Positions 30,401 to 38,210 of a stretch of DNA of 64,000 bases are shown in pieces. The DNA is from Saprospiraceae bacterium (GTDB lineage: Bacteria > Bacteroidota > Bacteroidia > Chitinophagales > Saprospiraceae), in contig JADJPZ010000002.1 in the NCBI GenBank assembly GCA_016713025.1, positions 186,001 through 250,000 on the forward strand, given 5' to 3'. Position 1 is the first letter of the stretch; every line of letters starts with the position of its first letter. The notes beneath the pieces were generated by a model. The model was not told the DNA's origin, ran no database searches, and saw only the letters and a list, made by a program, of their open reading frames with translations. Position numbers and translations under genes: made by a program.

Positions 30401-31842
30401 TAGGCTACGCCGAGCACCTGATTGGGTCTCAATCGGATATTTAGCGAGAGTGTACCCAATTTGGGATGATAAGTAAATTCAGAAGGAGAAAGTCTTCTGC
30501 CTCTGAATACTTCAAAATCCCTGGTTCGCTTCAGTCCGAAGGCAGGTCCGATCAATTGTTTGGCCACTTCATCGATATCTACGATGTCCTTACTCTTTAT
30601 TATTTTATCGTAGATAGTATTGGCCTGATTTCTGGGTAGGCACAATCCATTGTCATCTTTGGCCTGACAATTGGCTGGGTTGAATGCCGGTACAGAGCTA
30701 AATTTTGTTATATCCGGTTCCCCCATGTCTGCAATGGCAGTCACCATCGTGGAATTGTCCTGGTACTCAGGTCTGTCATCTGAAATCCATACTTCAATCT
30801 GTGCTATCTGATGTGGTGTGCCTATGTAAGGCATATTGGACAAGTTTCTTTCATACGTTGCTCTGTTGTAGTGTGAGAGAAAAAAATGTCTGTTTTCATC
30901 ATATTCATTGGGCGTAATGGAAAATTCCTGGACGGACACACCATTTTCGACCCGGATATTATTGGCTTTGGAGCGTTGCTGGGACGCCAGAATTGTAAAC
31001 CTTGATCTTCCGAACTGAAGTTCTGTTTTCAATCCGAAAAGACTCTGGGCACCTTGTATCAATGTACCTCTCAGAGGAAGGCTGACGTTACCAGCTTCAA
31101 TTTTTTTGATGATATCATCCTCAGAAAATGCATCCGAGTCGAAAGCAAACTTTATTTGACGGTCAAAGTCGAACGTCGACTGGGTATCATAATTGAATCC
31201 CAAATCAAGTTTTTTACCTATTTTGCCATCCACATTCATCCTGATGAGTGGTGTAGGAAAATCAGGCTGACTCTGTCTCTGGGCTCTGATAGGCAACTGT
31301 GGGTCGTCCCGTCTGCTATATAGCCATCCGATGCTCAGGTCAACACTTCCTTGCGGTTTGATATTGACTTCAGTTCCACCAAATAATCTATCGATGAGGC
31401 TGTTTTTCAGATCAATCTTATCCATGGGATTGATCTTGCCGGTTTTGGTCTTTTTGTCTGATTTGATACCCGCGAGTGTGTTGAAATATTTTTTTTCCTG
31501 TTCTTTGGCAATATAATCCATATACTCTTCAAAGGTCATAAACGTAGGTGTACGATAGTATTGGTCACCTACCTTTTCGAGGATGACATAATTTCCCGTT
31601 TTGGGGTCATACTCAACTTTTTGCTCTATCTCTTTGGTAGTGATGTCAAAAGGGTTGTTTTGTTTGTCAGTGATAAAATCACCTTTTCTGTCTGAAAACG
31701 GTATAGTATCAGTAGGAGCGCTGACTATCAAAGAGTTATCTGTATATGGATCAGGAAGAATTCTGGATGGCAATTTTCCAAATAAATTAAAAACCGCACC
31801 CGAGCACAAACAAAATATTAAAAAAAACTGTTTATAATTCAT
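24409..31842 (-). CDS. sprA: Cell-surface protein SprA, type IX secretion translocon
   Basis: This giant outer-membrane protein has 2477 residues from the ATG at 31842, chosen because MNYKQFFLIFCLCSGAVFNLFG is a clean signal peptide; an in-frame ATG at 31869 would add nine residues. It matches SprA throughout: KVEYDPKTGNYVILEKVG and the TPTFMTFEEY segment near the start, the LRFNIN-type beta end, and dozens of transmembrane strands. SprA forms the roughly 36-strand pore through which type IX cargo crosses the outer membrane. A charged Lys/Ser/Asp linker near residues 1950-2000 is probably a periplasmic loop. It follows ruvA, as in other Bacteroidota. Confidence 0.97.
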   Translation of the reverse strand: MNYKQFFLIFCLCSGAVFNLFGKLPSRILPDPYTDNSLIVSAPTDTIPFSDRKGDFITDKQNNPFDITTKEIEQKVEYDPKTGNYVILEKVGDQYYRTPTFMTFEEYMDYIAKEQEKKYFNTLAGIKSDKKTKTGKINPMDKIDLKNSLIDRLFGGTEVNIKPQGSVDLSIGWLYSRRDDPQLPIRAQRQSQPDFPTPLIRMNVDGKIGKKLDLGFNYDTQSTFDFDRQIKFAFDSDAFSEDDIIKKIEAGNVSLPLRGTLIQGAQSLFGLKTELQFGRSRFTILASQQRSKANNIRVENGVSVQEFSITPNEYDENRHFFLSHYNRATYERNLSNMPYIGTPHQIAQIEVWISDDRPEYQDNSTMVTAIADMGEPDITKFSSVPAFNPANCQAKDDNGLCLPRNQANTIYDKIIKSKDIVDIDEVAKQLIGPAFGLKRTRDFEVFRGRRLSPSEFTYHPKLGTLSLNIRLRPNQVLGVAYNYYYTSNCDTLYQVGQLSATSTQPGSQTDTTRVEPPKVFFVKLLKSTNQVTTSPMWDLMMKNVYNLRTNQVNQQDFEFDVFYEDDFNDGSIKKYLPERDLNRLPLLQFFNLDRLNRFGDPQPDGIFDYIPGVTVIERSGSIVLPILEPFGDHLSIKNFEKALGKPITGVDEELLQIKYKYQELYDTTISIAAQNLTKNKFRMNGRVKSSSNNGEIPLGPFVPQGSVRVSAGGKQLVEGQDYEIDYSLGRLRIINPTYLAQGTPIDVRFEDNSLFSLQQKNMLGLRYDYQINKKSSFGMTYLRLYERPFTQKVNVGDDPINNRIFGIDFNYSDEVPIVTKLIDKLPFYSTKEKSNINITAEAAYIKPGHSKAINTPFDNTGIANIDDFEGAITNLNLGGFNFNQWSLSSTPSATALSINQFREANLDNDLAYGANRAKLNWYVMDLGTNRTNQDNTNPYTRIIQQTELFTNRQVQPGQQQLFTFDLSYYPEERGPYNFDNRNGIFGVSNGFSIRNNNIVLNRPETRWGGIMRYFQNSDFEAANYESIEFWMLNPFMDRQDGTSHADNEEGEIIFNLGSISEDIIKDNFLYFENALPTTQRRVPVTGTRFGKATVSIPMVNGFDLNEGKAQDLGFDGLNDAGELKQFESWLTANNVNTLESVAKDPANDNFIFFNDESLRNEPSLLNRMKFFNGAEGNAPLDNSNSNEFIRGNRFPDTEDINNNKSLDQTEAFYEYKIKIKKLRGSNELDTTILGNHYRQTTLVTAPNGNVEKWYRFQVPINEGIAVNGISGFRAIQFMRLYLTNFKSPKTFRLADFQLQRSQWRKQLSVCKTDGPNPTEFSIDDVGIEENSGKLPFNYVTPKGVVRTQAFSTFANLLQDERSMVMKFKNFPDDCELSMTKLANVNLVQYKRLQMFVHAESAPEGPKIEDGKLAIVLRLGKDFDNSNNTNVKTKGANNYYEYILPLTMSKSGVQTQDNIWPDKNYINIPLDSLLELKRFRIKNNIHVRDTVEMIINPEKGDKIRMIGNPSLGAVKVFQVALKNLESNSEYNGEVWINELRVTGFNESGGGAAIGKVQLQMADLGELNFSANYSSIGFGALDKRLMERNREETFQFDIAANIDAGKLLPPALKISAPVYAQLQKTYITPQFDPFDQDLEVGEKLNLIENSTKRDSLKEIAREQITIRTFNVTNVRTQAGGTGKPWSPANVAFSYAYTENTKSDPLIKQDKAVNRSIGLDYVFARQTKYIEPLKFIKIPALKLLSEFNFSLLPSNFSFTSRMINQDNSRTFRLPNTPVFIFDDKRYRWERNYVLDWDITKSLRFNFRATSNSIIDQIRQAGIAESAEEREWFDPEGRNVTQNVIDDPEYPGRYRNQNIRNLGRSKNYTHNASLNYRLPFRSVPILDWINGAADYKAEYGWDGGSLITIDDLGTPLGNVIRNSQNAGFNVTFDFSKLYNKFSYLKAIESGKATRAPRKRSTPTDRKSSNPSDVSKASDQVSDDTDAKTQSKKQEKEDKPRDPSMAERIILRPLMLVRSVKFNYKDDRSTIIPGFMPQTQLLGQSEGFASPGWDFIGGVQPNLAGDDNWLTRNKSWFNPSYNFNDALSQTKRQTFDAKLLIEPFKDFSIDVSMKKGYQENHTEVFRNKKMDGSDKYLQLAKYDVGSFDASFFAMNTLFDESFGLYNQFKQNREIISRRLPNISNPGVHPADPSYVEGYGPTHNSVIVPAFIAAYTRQSAFDVALDQQKVFASNTYIPKPNWQLNYNGLSKLKMFKNIFSNIAIKHGYTSSIRINNFQTSPNFNSKDPFIELSPNNNYYSRLEIPAVSIQEQFVPIIGVSVKTVKDMKLDFEFKMTRALELGITQLRENKSKEIVLGGGYIIKNVKTSKAKKPKKAKKGDVADDSPIDSPTRTSVAKSRDIRINLSYSLRDDISQIYDLLTGIDAQADRGSKTVTLNPTIEYDVNKNLALRFYFDYSKITPRTTLSFPVTTIRSGVTLRFNIN

Positions 31843-31964
31843 AATTTTGCAAAACTTATTGAATAGCACTGGATTCTGTTTTTTACATAAGAAAACATAC
31901 CTGCATCAGGAATTAACGTCATTCGGGCAAATTGTCGTATATTTTTTTGTAAAAAAATCCTGTA

Positions 31965-32558
31965 TCAGTTCATATTTTTAAGCACCTGTTTTATTAGATC
32001 TTCGACCTGTTCTATTTCCGGGTGTTTGTCTGTGATAAATTTGATTTGTTTTTCTATCACAGGCTTAGGAAATCCCAGAGTAATCAGCGCAGAAAGGGCT
32101 TCCTGCTTGATGGAATTGTCTTCCATTGTTGTCAGCACCACATGATCCTTACCACTTTCTTTGATGACCTTATCCTTGAGGTCAAGTATGATACGTTTGG
32201 CGGTCTTGGGTCCTATGCCTTTCACTTTTCCCAAGGCAACGGCATTCTCATGTATGATGGCTGTACGCACTTCTTCGGGAGTCATATAGGATAGGATGAC
32301 TCTGGCTGTATTGACCCCAATACCTGACACGGATATCAATAATATAAATAATGCACGCTCTTCGTCATCACAAAAACCATATATTGAATGTTCGTCTTCC
32401 TTAATACTTAGGTAAGTGAATATCTTTATTTTTTCGAGGTTTTCAAGTTTTGAGTACGTGTTCAAGCTGATATTTACATGGTATCCTACGCCGTTACAAT
32501 CGACGTAAATATATGTTGGTGTCTTGTGGGTTATTGTTCCCTGAAGATAAGCTATCAA
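31965..32558 (-). CDS. ruvA: Holliday junction branch migration protein RuvA
   Basis: The 197-residue protein is full length. MIAYLQGTITHKTPTYIYVD opens the OB-fold domain; two helix-hairpin-helix motifs follow (LLISVSGIGVNTARVIL and LGKVKGIGPKTAKRII), and the C-terminal three-helix domain contacts RuvB. The RuvA tetramer binds four-way junctions and loads RuvB during recombinational repair. It is upstream of sprA with a gap of about 120 bases, an order conserved in the phylum. Confidence 0.97.
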   Translation of the reverse strand: MIAYLQGTITHKTPTYIYVDCNGVGYHVNISLNTYSKLENLEKIKIFTYLSIKEDEHSIYGFCDDEERALFILLISVSGIGVNTARVILSYMTPEEVRTAIIHENAVALGKVKGIGPKTAKRIILDLKDKVIKESGKDHVVLTTMEDNSIKQEALSALITLGFPKPVIEKQIKFITDKHPEIEQVEDLIKQVLKNMN

Positions 32559-32579
32559 TGGTTAGATGTTTTAATGTTG

Positions 32580-32607
32580 CAAATATCGAAACGCAAATAT
32601 ATTGCAA
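32580..32607 (-). promoter_or_regulatory. Candidate ruvA promoter
   Basis: On the minus strand a TTG (32605-32607) is followed after 17 bases by GATATTTG (32580-32587), one mismatch from TAnnTTTG. The -7 element ends 22 bases before the ruvA ATG. An overlapping TATATTTG lies a little further upstream. Confidence 0.4.
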
Positions 32608-32628
32608 ATTATTATAATATTTAAAACC

Positions 32629-32728
32629 AATGTCGTTTAGATAAGGAATTTTTCTTTGTTTTTACCCTATCTAAATCTTTCCCTTGCAAGGGAAAGACTT
32701 CATAAAGAGGTCTTAACTAAACGACATT
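32629..32728. repeat. Inverted-repeat element D
   Basis: The 100-base element begins AATGTCGTTTAGATAAGG and ends CTTAACTAAACGACATT, an imperfect inverted pair. A perfect 22-base palindrome at 32676-32697 (TCTTTCCCTTG and its complement) lies in the middle. It has no coding content and looks like a small non-autonomous element. Confidence 0.75.
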
Positions 32729-32921
32729 TTATTAAAATTCTAAAAATGAAATTTTCTGCTCCCTGTGAAAAACCAGAAAGCTATGTGCACTTCGATGCTT
32801 TAACTTATAATACCTGTTTAGAGTATTCGACGAAAACATAGATGTTATGATAATCAAATTTTTTCACCATTGTTATAAATGTAATCGTTTGATTATCTAT
32901 GAAGTAGAAATCAGTATTTTT

Positions 32922-33020
32922 CTAATCATCTTCATCAAAGACGTCTCCGATTGGATTTAATAAAGGATGTTTATACTCAAATAAATTGGTTTGCAAAAAT
33001 TCATCTTCTATTGTATTCAT
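32922..33020 (-). pseudogene. Decayed mini-gene fragment, copy 1
   Basis: The 32-residue frame starts MNTIEDEFLQTNLFEYKHPL and ends in an acidic GDVFDEDD. A second, degraded version lies at about 41450-41520 (plus strand), where QTNLFEYK is still readable across a one-base shift. Repeat A2 ends eight bases upstream of this ATG and separates it from another conserved fragment. It could be a whole small gene or a gene remnant; function unknown. Confidence 0.45.
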
Positions 33021-33028
33021 TTTGAGTT

Positions 33029-33184
33029 TAGAATATGTTTAAAATTTTTCTTAGTTGTAAATCAATAGATTATGGTTCTGGCGATAAAATAATCAACGCA
33101 TTTAGTGAACTAAATAAGGCGATTATTTTGAAGTCAGGTTCATAATATATTGATTTTAAGGCAATAAAAATTTAAACATACTCT
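33029..33184. repeat. Repeat family A, full copy (A2)
   Basis: The element starts AGAATATGTTTAAAATTTTT and ends AAAAATTTAAACATACTCT. It is about 156 bases and nearly identical to the inverted copy at 50874-51028. The core folds into a stem: AAAATAATC pairs with GATTATTTT around ATTTAG-TGAA-CTAAAT. It sits between the two decayed coding fragments on either side. Confidence 0.9.
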
Positions 33185-33233
33185 TAATGGCGATAGAATT
33201 ATTTTTATAATAAAGACATGAGTCCCATCGTCT

Positions 33234-33308
33234 TTAGAAAAATAAATTCTCGTCAGTATAACCTTTGATTCGGCCTTCTGGATGTTTTCTGAAATTCAAA
33301 TTTCTTCA
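33234..33308 (-). pseudogene. Decayed gene 3' end, copy 1
   Basis: A minus-strand frame of about 23 codons reads RNLNFRKHPEGRIKGYTDEN and then LFF before a stop at 33234-33236. The last seven residues, YTDENLF, recur immediately before a stop in the plus-strand copy at about 41358-41390. The frame has no start codon and is closed upstream by a stop. I read it as the last part of a lost gene. Confidence 0.4.
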
Positions 33309-33342
33309 CAATAAGTTGGTTTTTTAAAAATAAAAGCTAAAT

Positions 33343-33984
33343 TTGTCATTAAACCAAATAATTAAATCATTGGAAAAATTGAACCTTCATATTGAAAGCC
33401 TTATTTTTTCAGCTGCACCGGCCATCAGTTTTGATGACATCAGGAGCGTCATGGAAGAGCAATTGGGTCAGGAAATCTCTGATGAAACTATTTCCTCAGG
33501 CATTGCAGCATTGGTAGAAAAGTACAATAATGACAATTTTTCTTTTGAAGTCGTCGAAATGGCAGGTGGCTTCCGATTTATGACAAAAGGTGCCTACCAC
33601 CATACTGTAGGAACTTTCCTGAAACAAACCACCAATAAAAAACTCAGCAAACCTGCATTGGAGACACTATCCATCATAGCATACAAGCAGCCGGTCACTA
33701 AAACAGAAATAGAGTCTATCCGTGGGGTCAATAGTGATTATTCTATTCAGAAATTGCTGGAAAAAGACCTTGTCGAAATATCGGGAAGAAGTGATGGTCC
33801 AGGCAGGCCATTATTGTACATTACATCGCCAAAGTTTACTGATTATTTTGGATTAAAAAGTATACAGGACCTACCAAAACTGAAGGAAATCGAACCTGTA
33901 GAAAATCAAATCGGCGAGCCTGCACCTATTGAGACTGAACTAAAATTGGGTCATAGTGTTGATAAACACGAAGAAGAAGAATAG
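33343..33984 (+). CDS. scpB: SMC-Scp complex subunit ScpB
   Basis: The 213-residue protein is a condensin accessory subunit: tandem winged-helix domains, the first with HIESLIFSAAPAISFDDI, the second with KPALETLSIIAYKQPVTKTEIESIRG, then VEISGRSDGPGRPLLYITS, all standard ScpB segments. ScpB dimers with ScpA regulate SMC during chromosome segregation. No ATG precedes the first helix; the frame opens at a TTG (33343), with further TTGs at 33370 and 33379. The TTG at 33370 would give MEKLNLHIESLIF, a more usual N-terminus, so the exact start is uncertain. The tail is acidic and variable. Confidence 0.93.
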   Translation: MSLNQIIKSLEKLNLHIESLIFSAAPAISFDDIRSVMEEQLGQEISDETISSGIAALVEKYNNDNFSFEVVEMAGGFRFMTKGAYHHTVGTFLKQTTNKKLSKPALETLSIIAYKQPVTKTEIESIRGVNSDYSIQKLLEKDLVEISGRSDGPGRPLLYITSPKFTDYFGLKSIQDLPKLKEIEPVENQIGEPAPIETELKLGHSVDKHEEEE

Positions 33985-33991
33985 TAAATAC

Positions 33992-34513
33992 ATGGAAAAT
34001 ACGGTTTTAGTCAATAAAGTGGCAGAAAGCGGTCTGATCACCATCAATCTGGAAAATTATTTTCCTCAGCATGATTTTGAAGTATTTGATTTGAAAGATC
34101 ACCTTTTTCACGGTCTTATCCTGAAAGAAAAAGAATTCAGAGATGCTTTAAAGACAGAGGAATGGACAAAGTATCAGGATAAGATAGTTCTTATCATTTG
34201 TTCTGTTGATGCCATTATACCATTATGGGCATATATGCTCATCGAATCCTATCTTTATGGCATTGCTGCGGATACTTATCACGGAACAGAAGAAGATTAC
34301 CTGCGCATGTATTACAAAAATGTATTGAACAAAATGGATTTTGAAAAATATATTGATCAGCGTATCGTTATAAAAGGGTGTAGTCACAAGCCTGTACCTG
34401 CTTATGCCTATGGCTACATCACAAGCTTGCTCAAACCGTATGCACAAAGCATCATGTTTGGAGAACCTTGCAGTACAGTTCCCATATTTAAAAGACCCAG
34501 AAAATTGGACTAA
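33992..34513 (+). CDS. DUF2480 family protein
   Basis: The protein has 173 residues from the ATG at 33992, seven bases after scpB; the upstream in-frame ATG at 33956 lies inside scpB and is unlikely. LVNKVAESGLITINLENYF and FDLKDHLFHGLILKEKEFR match the start of DUF2480, a family found almost only in Bacteroidota, with two later conserved Cys (GCSHKPVP and GEPCSTV). The protein is cytoplasmic with unknown function. Close linkage with scpB suggests co-transcription. Confidence 0.85.
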   Translation: MENTVLVNKVAESGLITINLENYFPQHDFEVFDLKDHLFHGLILKEKEFRDALKTEEWTKYQDKIVLIICSVDAIIPLWAYMLIESYLYGIAADTYHGTEEDYLRMYYKNVLNKMDFEKYIDQRIVIKGCSHKPVPAYAYGYITSLLKPYAQSIMFGEPCSTVPIFKRPRKLD

Positions 34514-34542
34514 TTTAATAAAATAGTATAACCCAAAATAAG

Positions 34543-35457
34543 ATGAACAGATATCAAAAACTTTTTCCTTTATTCGGATTCCTGACTGGCATCATTTTTA
34601 CCATGCTCATATTCTTATCGTATAGTACTGAGAAGCAGGCAAAAGTTGCGAGGTTTTTTAACCTGCCGCAGCAAGTGCGTTCCGTCAATTTGGATAAAGA
34701 GTTTGATTTTGCAGGTGAGCCTGTACCAATGAATGAAGATACCAGAGAAAGGCTGGATCGGGAGTTGAGTGTCAATGCTTACTGGCAATCTACTACGCTC
34801 CTGAATCTGAAAATGGCACACAAACATTTTCCTTTAGTAGAAAAAATTCTGCAGGAAAATGGTATACCTGATGACTTCAAATATCTGGCAGTCGCAGAAA
34901 GCGGACTAAGAAATCTGACATCTCCTGCATCGGCAAAGGGTTACTGGCAATTTATGAAACTAGCCGGTGGTGAAATGGGCCTTGAGATCACTGAAGATGT
35001 GGACGAAAGAATGAATATTGAAAAATCGACGCTGGCAGCTGCCAAATACATCAAACAACTCTACAGAAGATTTGGCACCTGGACCAATGTAGCAGGAGCT
35101 TACAATGTAGGACCGACTTCTTTTGCAAAGACCCTTGCCGAACAAAAAGAAAACAGCTACTACGATGTAAATATCAATGAGGAGACATCAAGATATCTTT
35201 TCAGAATCATAGCTATCAAGGAAATAGTCAAAAACCCGGGTGATTTTGGTTATTTTCTTGAGGATCATCATAAGTACAATCATGCAGGTAATCTGAAAAC
35301 TTTAAAGATGACGTCTTCCATTCCCGACCTCGCTGATTTCGCACATCAGCATGGTACCACTTACAGACTGCTCAAATACTACAACCCATGGCTCATCAGT
35401 AAAAAACTGACTATCACCCCGGGCAAAGAGTATACTATTAAAGTACCTGAAAAATAG
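34543..35457 (+). CDS. Membrane-anchored lytic transglycosylase (SLT domain)
   Basis: The 304-residue protein has one N-terminal membrane segment (about residues 9-26) and a soluble transglycosylase domain of the MltD/Slt70 type. The catalytic Glu is E119 in VAESGL, followed by SPASAKGYWQFM and later AGAYNVGPTSF, the three family motifs. The last 45 residues resemble a degenerate LysM module. It cleaves murein glycan strands with 1,6-anhydro ring formation in the periplasm. It is the third gene in a run beginning with scpB (29-base gap). Confidence 0.9.
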   Translation: MNRYQKLFPLFGFLTGIIFTMLIFLSYSTEKQAKVARFFNLPQQVRSVNLDKEFDFAGEPVPMNEDTRERLDRELSVNAYWQSTTLLNLKMAHKHFPLVEKILQENGIPDDFKYLAVAESGLRNLTSPASAKGYWQFMKLAGGEMGLEITEDVDERMNIEKSTLAAAKYIKQLYRRFGTWTNVAGAYNVGPTSFAKTLAEQKENSYYDVNINEETSRYLFRIIAIKEIVKNPGDFGYFLEDHHKYNHAGNLKTLKMTSSIPDLADFAHQHGTTYRLLKYYNPWLISKKLTITPGKEYTIKVPEK

Positions 35458-35509
35458 AAAAAACTATTTTCAACATAAGGATACACTGAACTTTTCAAAA
35501 CACAAACAA

Positions 35510-36850
35510 ATGAACACCATAAGATTTATTTTATTTTGTATAGCACTATTGAATATCCAATGGAGCAGTCACGCGCAGACTAAAATAAAACCTGAAGAAA
35601 TCAGGGACAAAATGCAATGGTTTTCAGATGCTAAGCTTGGTATTTTTATTCACACTGGTATTTATGCAGTCAACGGCATCGATGAGTCGTGGAGCTTCCA
35701 TAACAAAAAGATAAGCCATACCGACTACATGAAGCAACTGAATGGCTTCACTTTGAAAAATTACAACCCTGAATTTTGGGCTGATCTTATAGCAGAATCC
35801 GGTGCCCGGTATGCTGTCATTACTACAAAACACCATGATGGAGTAGCTACCTACAATACGACACTCAATAATCTTAGCACAGTAAAAGCCACCCCTTCAA
35901 AAAAGGATATGATCACACCCTTTTTTAGTGCTCTGAGAAAACGAAATATCAAATGTGGTGCATATTATTCGCTGATCGACTGGACATATGATGACTATCC
36001 CGGATTTTTGAAAGATAGTTCGCGATACAAAGTGGAAAATGATTATGCCAGATGGAATCGTTTCAGGACATTTTTTCAGGGACAGATTTCTGAAATTTCT
36101 AAGCAATTTAATCCTGATTTATGGTGGTTTGATGGCGACTGGGAACACAGTGCCGAAAGATGGGAATCTGAAAAAGTACGGCAAATGATCTTATCCCGCA
36201 ATCCTCAATCCATCATCAATGGCAGGTTGCAGGGTTATGGCGATTATGATACTCCAGAACAGAATTTTCCTGTGACCAAACCTAAATACCCCTGGTGGGA
36301 ACTTTGCATGACGATCAATGATAGCTGGGGATTTCAGATACACGACAAAAGCTGGAAGACACCTTATGAAGTGATTACCATTTTTGCTGATGCCATCTCA
36401 CACGGTGGAAATCTGCTTCTTGACATCGGACCAAAAGAAGATGGTACCATACCTCCTGAACAGATCAATGTATTGAAAGAACTGGGTGCATGGAATAAAA
36501 AACACAGCGAAGCCATCTTCGGCACTACGGCAGGATTGCCACAAGGTCATTTTTATGGCCCGACCACCTTATCCAAAGACAGTACCAGTATTTACCTTTT
36601 TTTGCAGGGCAATCCCAAAGAGCAGACCGTTGTAAAAGGATTGTTTGATGATATAAAAAGTATCAGTGTCGTAGGAAGCAATACTGCTCTACCCTGGAAG
36701 ATAGTCGGCAAAATCTCCTGGAGTCAGGTTCCCGGCCTCGTATATATCAATGTGCCGGCAACGAGTCATGACAAATATCTGACTGTACTCAAGATAGAGC
36801 TAAAAAAACCTGTAAGATTGTACAGAGGATCAGGAGGATTGGGCATATAG
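35510..36850 (+). CDS. Alpha-L-fucosidase, glycoside hydrolase family 29
   Basis: The 446-residue secreted enzyme has a Sec signal (cleaved after SSHAQ, about residue 23). The GH29 barrel begins WFSDAKLGIFIHTGIYAVNG and continues with YAVITTKHHDGVATYNT. The nucleophile region DLWWFDGDW places the likely catalytic Asp at D208. The C-terminal beta-sandwich is short but complete. It releases L-fucose from glycans or plant polysaccharides in the periplasm. The signal-bearing product and its lone position among housekeeping genes suggest a scavenging role rather than a full polysaccharide-utilisation locus: no SusC/SusD is nearby. Confidence 0.92.
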   Translation: MNTIRFILFCIALLNIQWSSHAQTKIKPEEIRDKMQWFSDAKLGIFIHTGIYAVNGIDESWSFHNKKISHTDYMKQLNGFTLKNYNPEFWADLIAESGARYAVITTKHHDGVATYNTTLNNLSTVKATPSKKDMITPFFSALRKRNIKCGAYYSLIDWTYDDYPGFLKDSSRYKVENDYARWNRFRTFFQGQISEISKQFNPDLWWFDGDWEHSAERWESEKVRQMILSRNPQSIINGRLQGYGDYDTPEQNFPVTKPKYPWWELCMTINDSWGFQIHDKSWKTPYEVITIFADAISHGGNLLLDIGPKEDGTIPPEQINVLKELGAWNKKHSEAIFGTTAGLPQGHFYGPTTLSKDSTSIYLFLQGNPKEQTVVKGLFDDIKSISVVGSNTALPWKIVGKISWSQVPGLVYINVPATSHDKYLTVLKIELKKPVRLYRGSGGLGI

Positions 36851-36890
36851 CTTTCACAATATTTACCCCAAATATCTATTTTAATGCTTC

Positions 36891-37997
36891 ATGAAAGATA
36901 CAAATATTTTTCAACCGTATACATTTACCAGGTCAGGACTTACCGCTAAAAACCGAATCACACTCGCACCTATGACCAATGGCCAGAGTCATGCTGATGG
37001 TACCCTGGGAGATGATGAATACAGATGGCTCATAAGACGGGCCAAAGAAGATTTTGGTGTCATCATCACTTGCGCGGCTCATGTTTCGGCAGATGGTCAG
37101 GGATGGCCGGGAGAACTCGGGATTTGGGACGATAGTCATATTTCAGGCATCAAACGACTTGCAAACGGATTACACGAATACGGGTCATTGGCTCTGGTTC
37201 AAATCTTTCATGGTGGAGCACGGTCGCCCGAACATCTTACCGGTACACAACCCTGGAGTGCATCACCACTCATCTATACCACAGGTAGCAAAAACATCGA
37301 TGTCAGGGGAGCAACAGAACATGACATTTTGCGTGTTACAAAAGATTTTATCAGGGCGGCAGTCAGGGCTAAGGAAGCTGGTATGGATGGTGTTGAATTG
37401 CATGGCGCTCACGGTTATCTGATTCATCAGTTTTTAAGTGCTGAGACCATTACCCGCACTGACCGATACGGTGGAAGTGCCGAAAACCGAAGCCGGTTTC
37501 TTGAGGATATTCTTACGGGTATAAGAGATCAGGTGGATGATCGCTTCATAGTAGGAGTCAGAATATCTCCTGAAGACAAATATACGTTTAAAGGCATAGA
37601 CTTTGACGAAAGTGTGGCACTGGCTTCCAGACTGGCCAAACTGGGTGCGGACTATATTCATCTCTCTCCATGGAATGCTTTTAAAAAACCGGACAAATAT
37701 CCATCAGGTGACAAAGCATTGATTACGTGGTTTAGGGATACTCTGCCTGTGGATGTGCCTGTGATGGTGGCCGGAGAGATTTGGAGTTCAGATGATGGTG
37801 CAAAAGCTATGGATTTAGGGGCGGATTTTATAGCACTGGGCAGAGCTGCTATTGGCATCCCTGACTGGCCTGCCAGAGCTCGGGATCAGGCATTTGTTCC
37901 CGGATATCCCCCATATACACCTGAGTATCTTCGAGCCTGTGACCTGAGTGACACTTTTATTGATTACATGAGGAGATGGCAGGGTTTTGTCGGATAA
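36891..37997 (+). CDS. NADH:flavin oxidoreductase, old yellow enzyme family
   Basis: The 368-residue FMN enzyme opens with LTAKNRITLAPMTNGQSHADG, the FMN-binding first strand of this family, and carries the signature ELHGAHGYLIHQFLS with its paired His, then TDRYGGSAENRSRF. MVAGEIWSSDDGAKAMDLG and FIALGRAAIG bind the phosphate. The TIM barrel is complete, with no 4Fe-4S extension. It reduces activated C=C bonds of unknown substrates. It follows the fucosidase by 40 bases and may be the last gene of that transcript. Confidence 0.9.
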   Translation: MKDTNIFQPYTFTRSGLTAKNRITLAPMTNGQSHADGTLGDDEYRWLIRRAKEDFGVIITCAAHVSADGQGWPGELGIWDDSHISGIKRLANGLHEYGSLALVQIFHGGARSPEHLTGTQPWSASPLIYTTGSKNIDVRGATEHDILRVTKDFIRAAVRAKEAGMDGVELHGAHGYLIHQFLSAETITRTDRYGGSAENRSRFLEDILTGIRDQVDDRFIVGVRISPEDKYTFKGIDFDESVALASRLAKLGADYIHLSPWNAFKKPDKYPSGDKALITWFRDTLPVDVPVMVAGEIWSSDDGAKAMDLGADFIALGRAAIGIPDWPARARDQAFVPGYPPYTPEYLRACDLSDTFIDYMRRWQGFVG

Positions 37998-38210
37998 TTT
38001 GGTAGAGAGGATAGAGGAAATAAGGTAAGGATGATATATTTACGACATTGATCATATTATGACAAAAATATAGCCGCTCCTTACGCAAGGACATCCCGGG
38101 ATTTGTCCAATCGATGGGCGTCAATGAAAGGGTTTTTTGGGTGCGGGAGTAGGAGGGTATTGACGTAGGTTTTAATGAACATTTCAGAAAAAGATGATCT
38201 TTCCTTTATA

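Larger units (their letters stand above)
32559..33342. other. Repeat-filled intergenic region between ruvA and scpB
   Basis: These 784 bases hold a candidate ruvA promoter, repeat D, repeat A2 and two decayed coding fragments on the minus strand (listed separately). A 61-codon plus-strand frame at 32656-32841 begins inside repeat D and is not convincing. Confidence 0.6.

Noticed and set aside
32656..32841. 61-codon plus-strand frame between ruvA and scpB
   Set aside because: It begins inside repeat D and has no recognisable features; the minus-strand fragments nearby are more protein-like.
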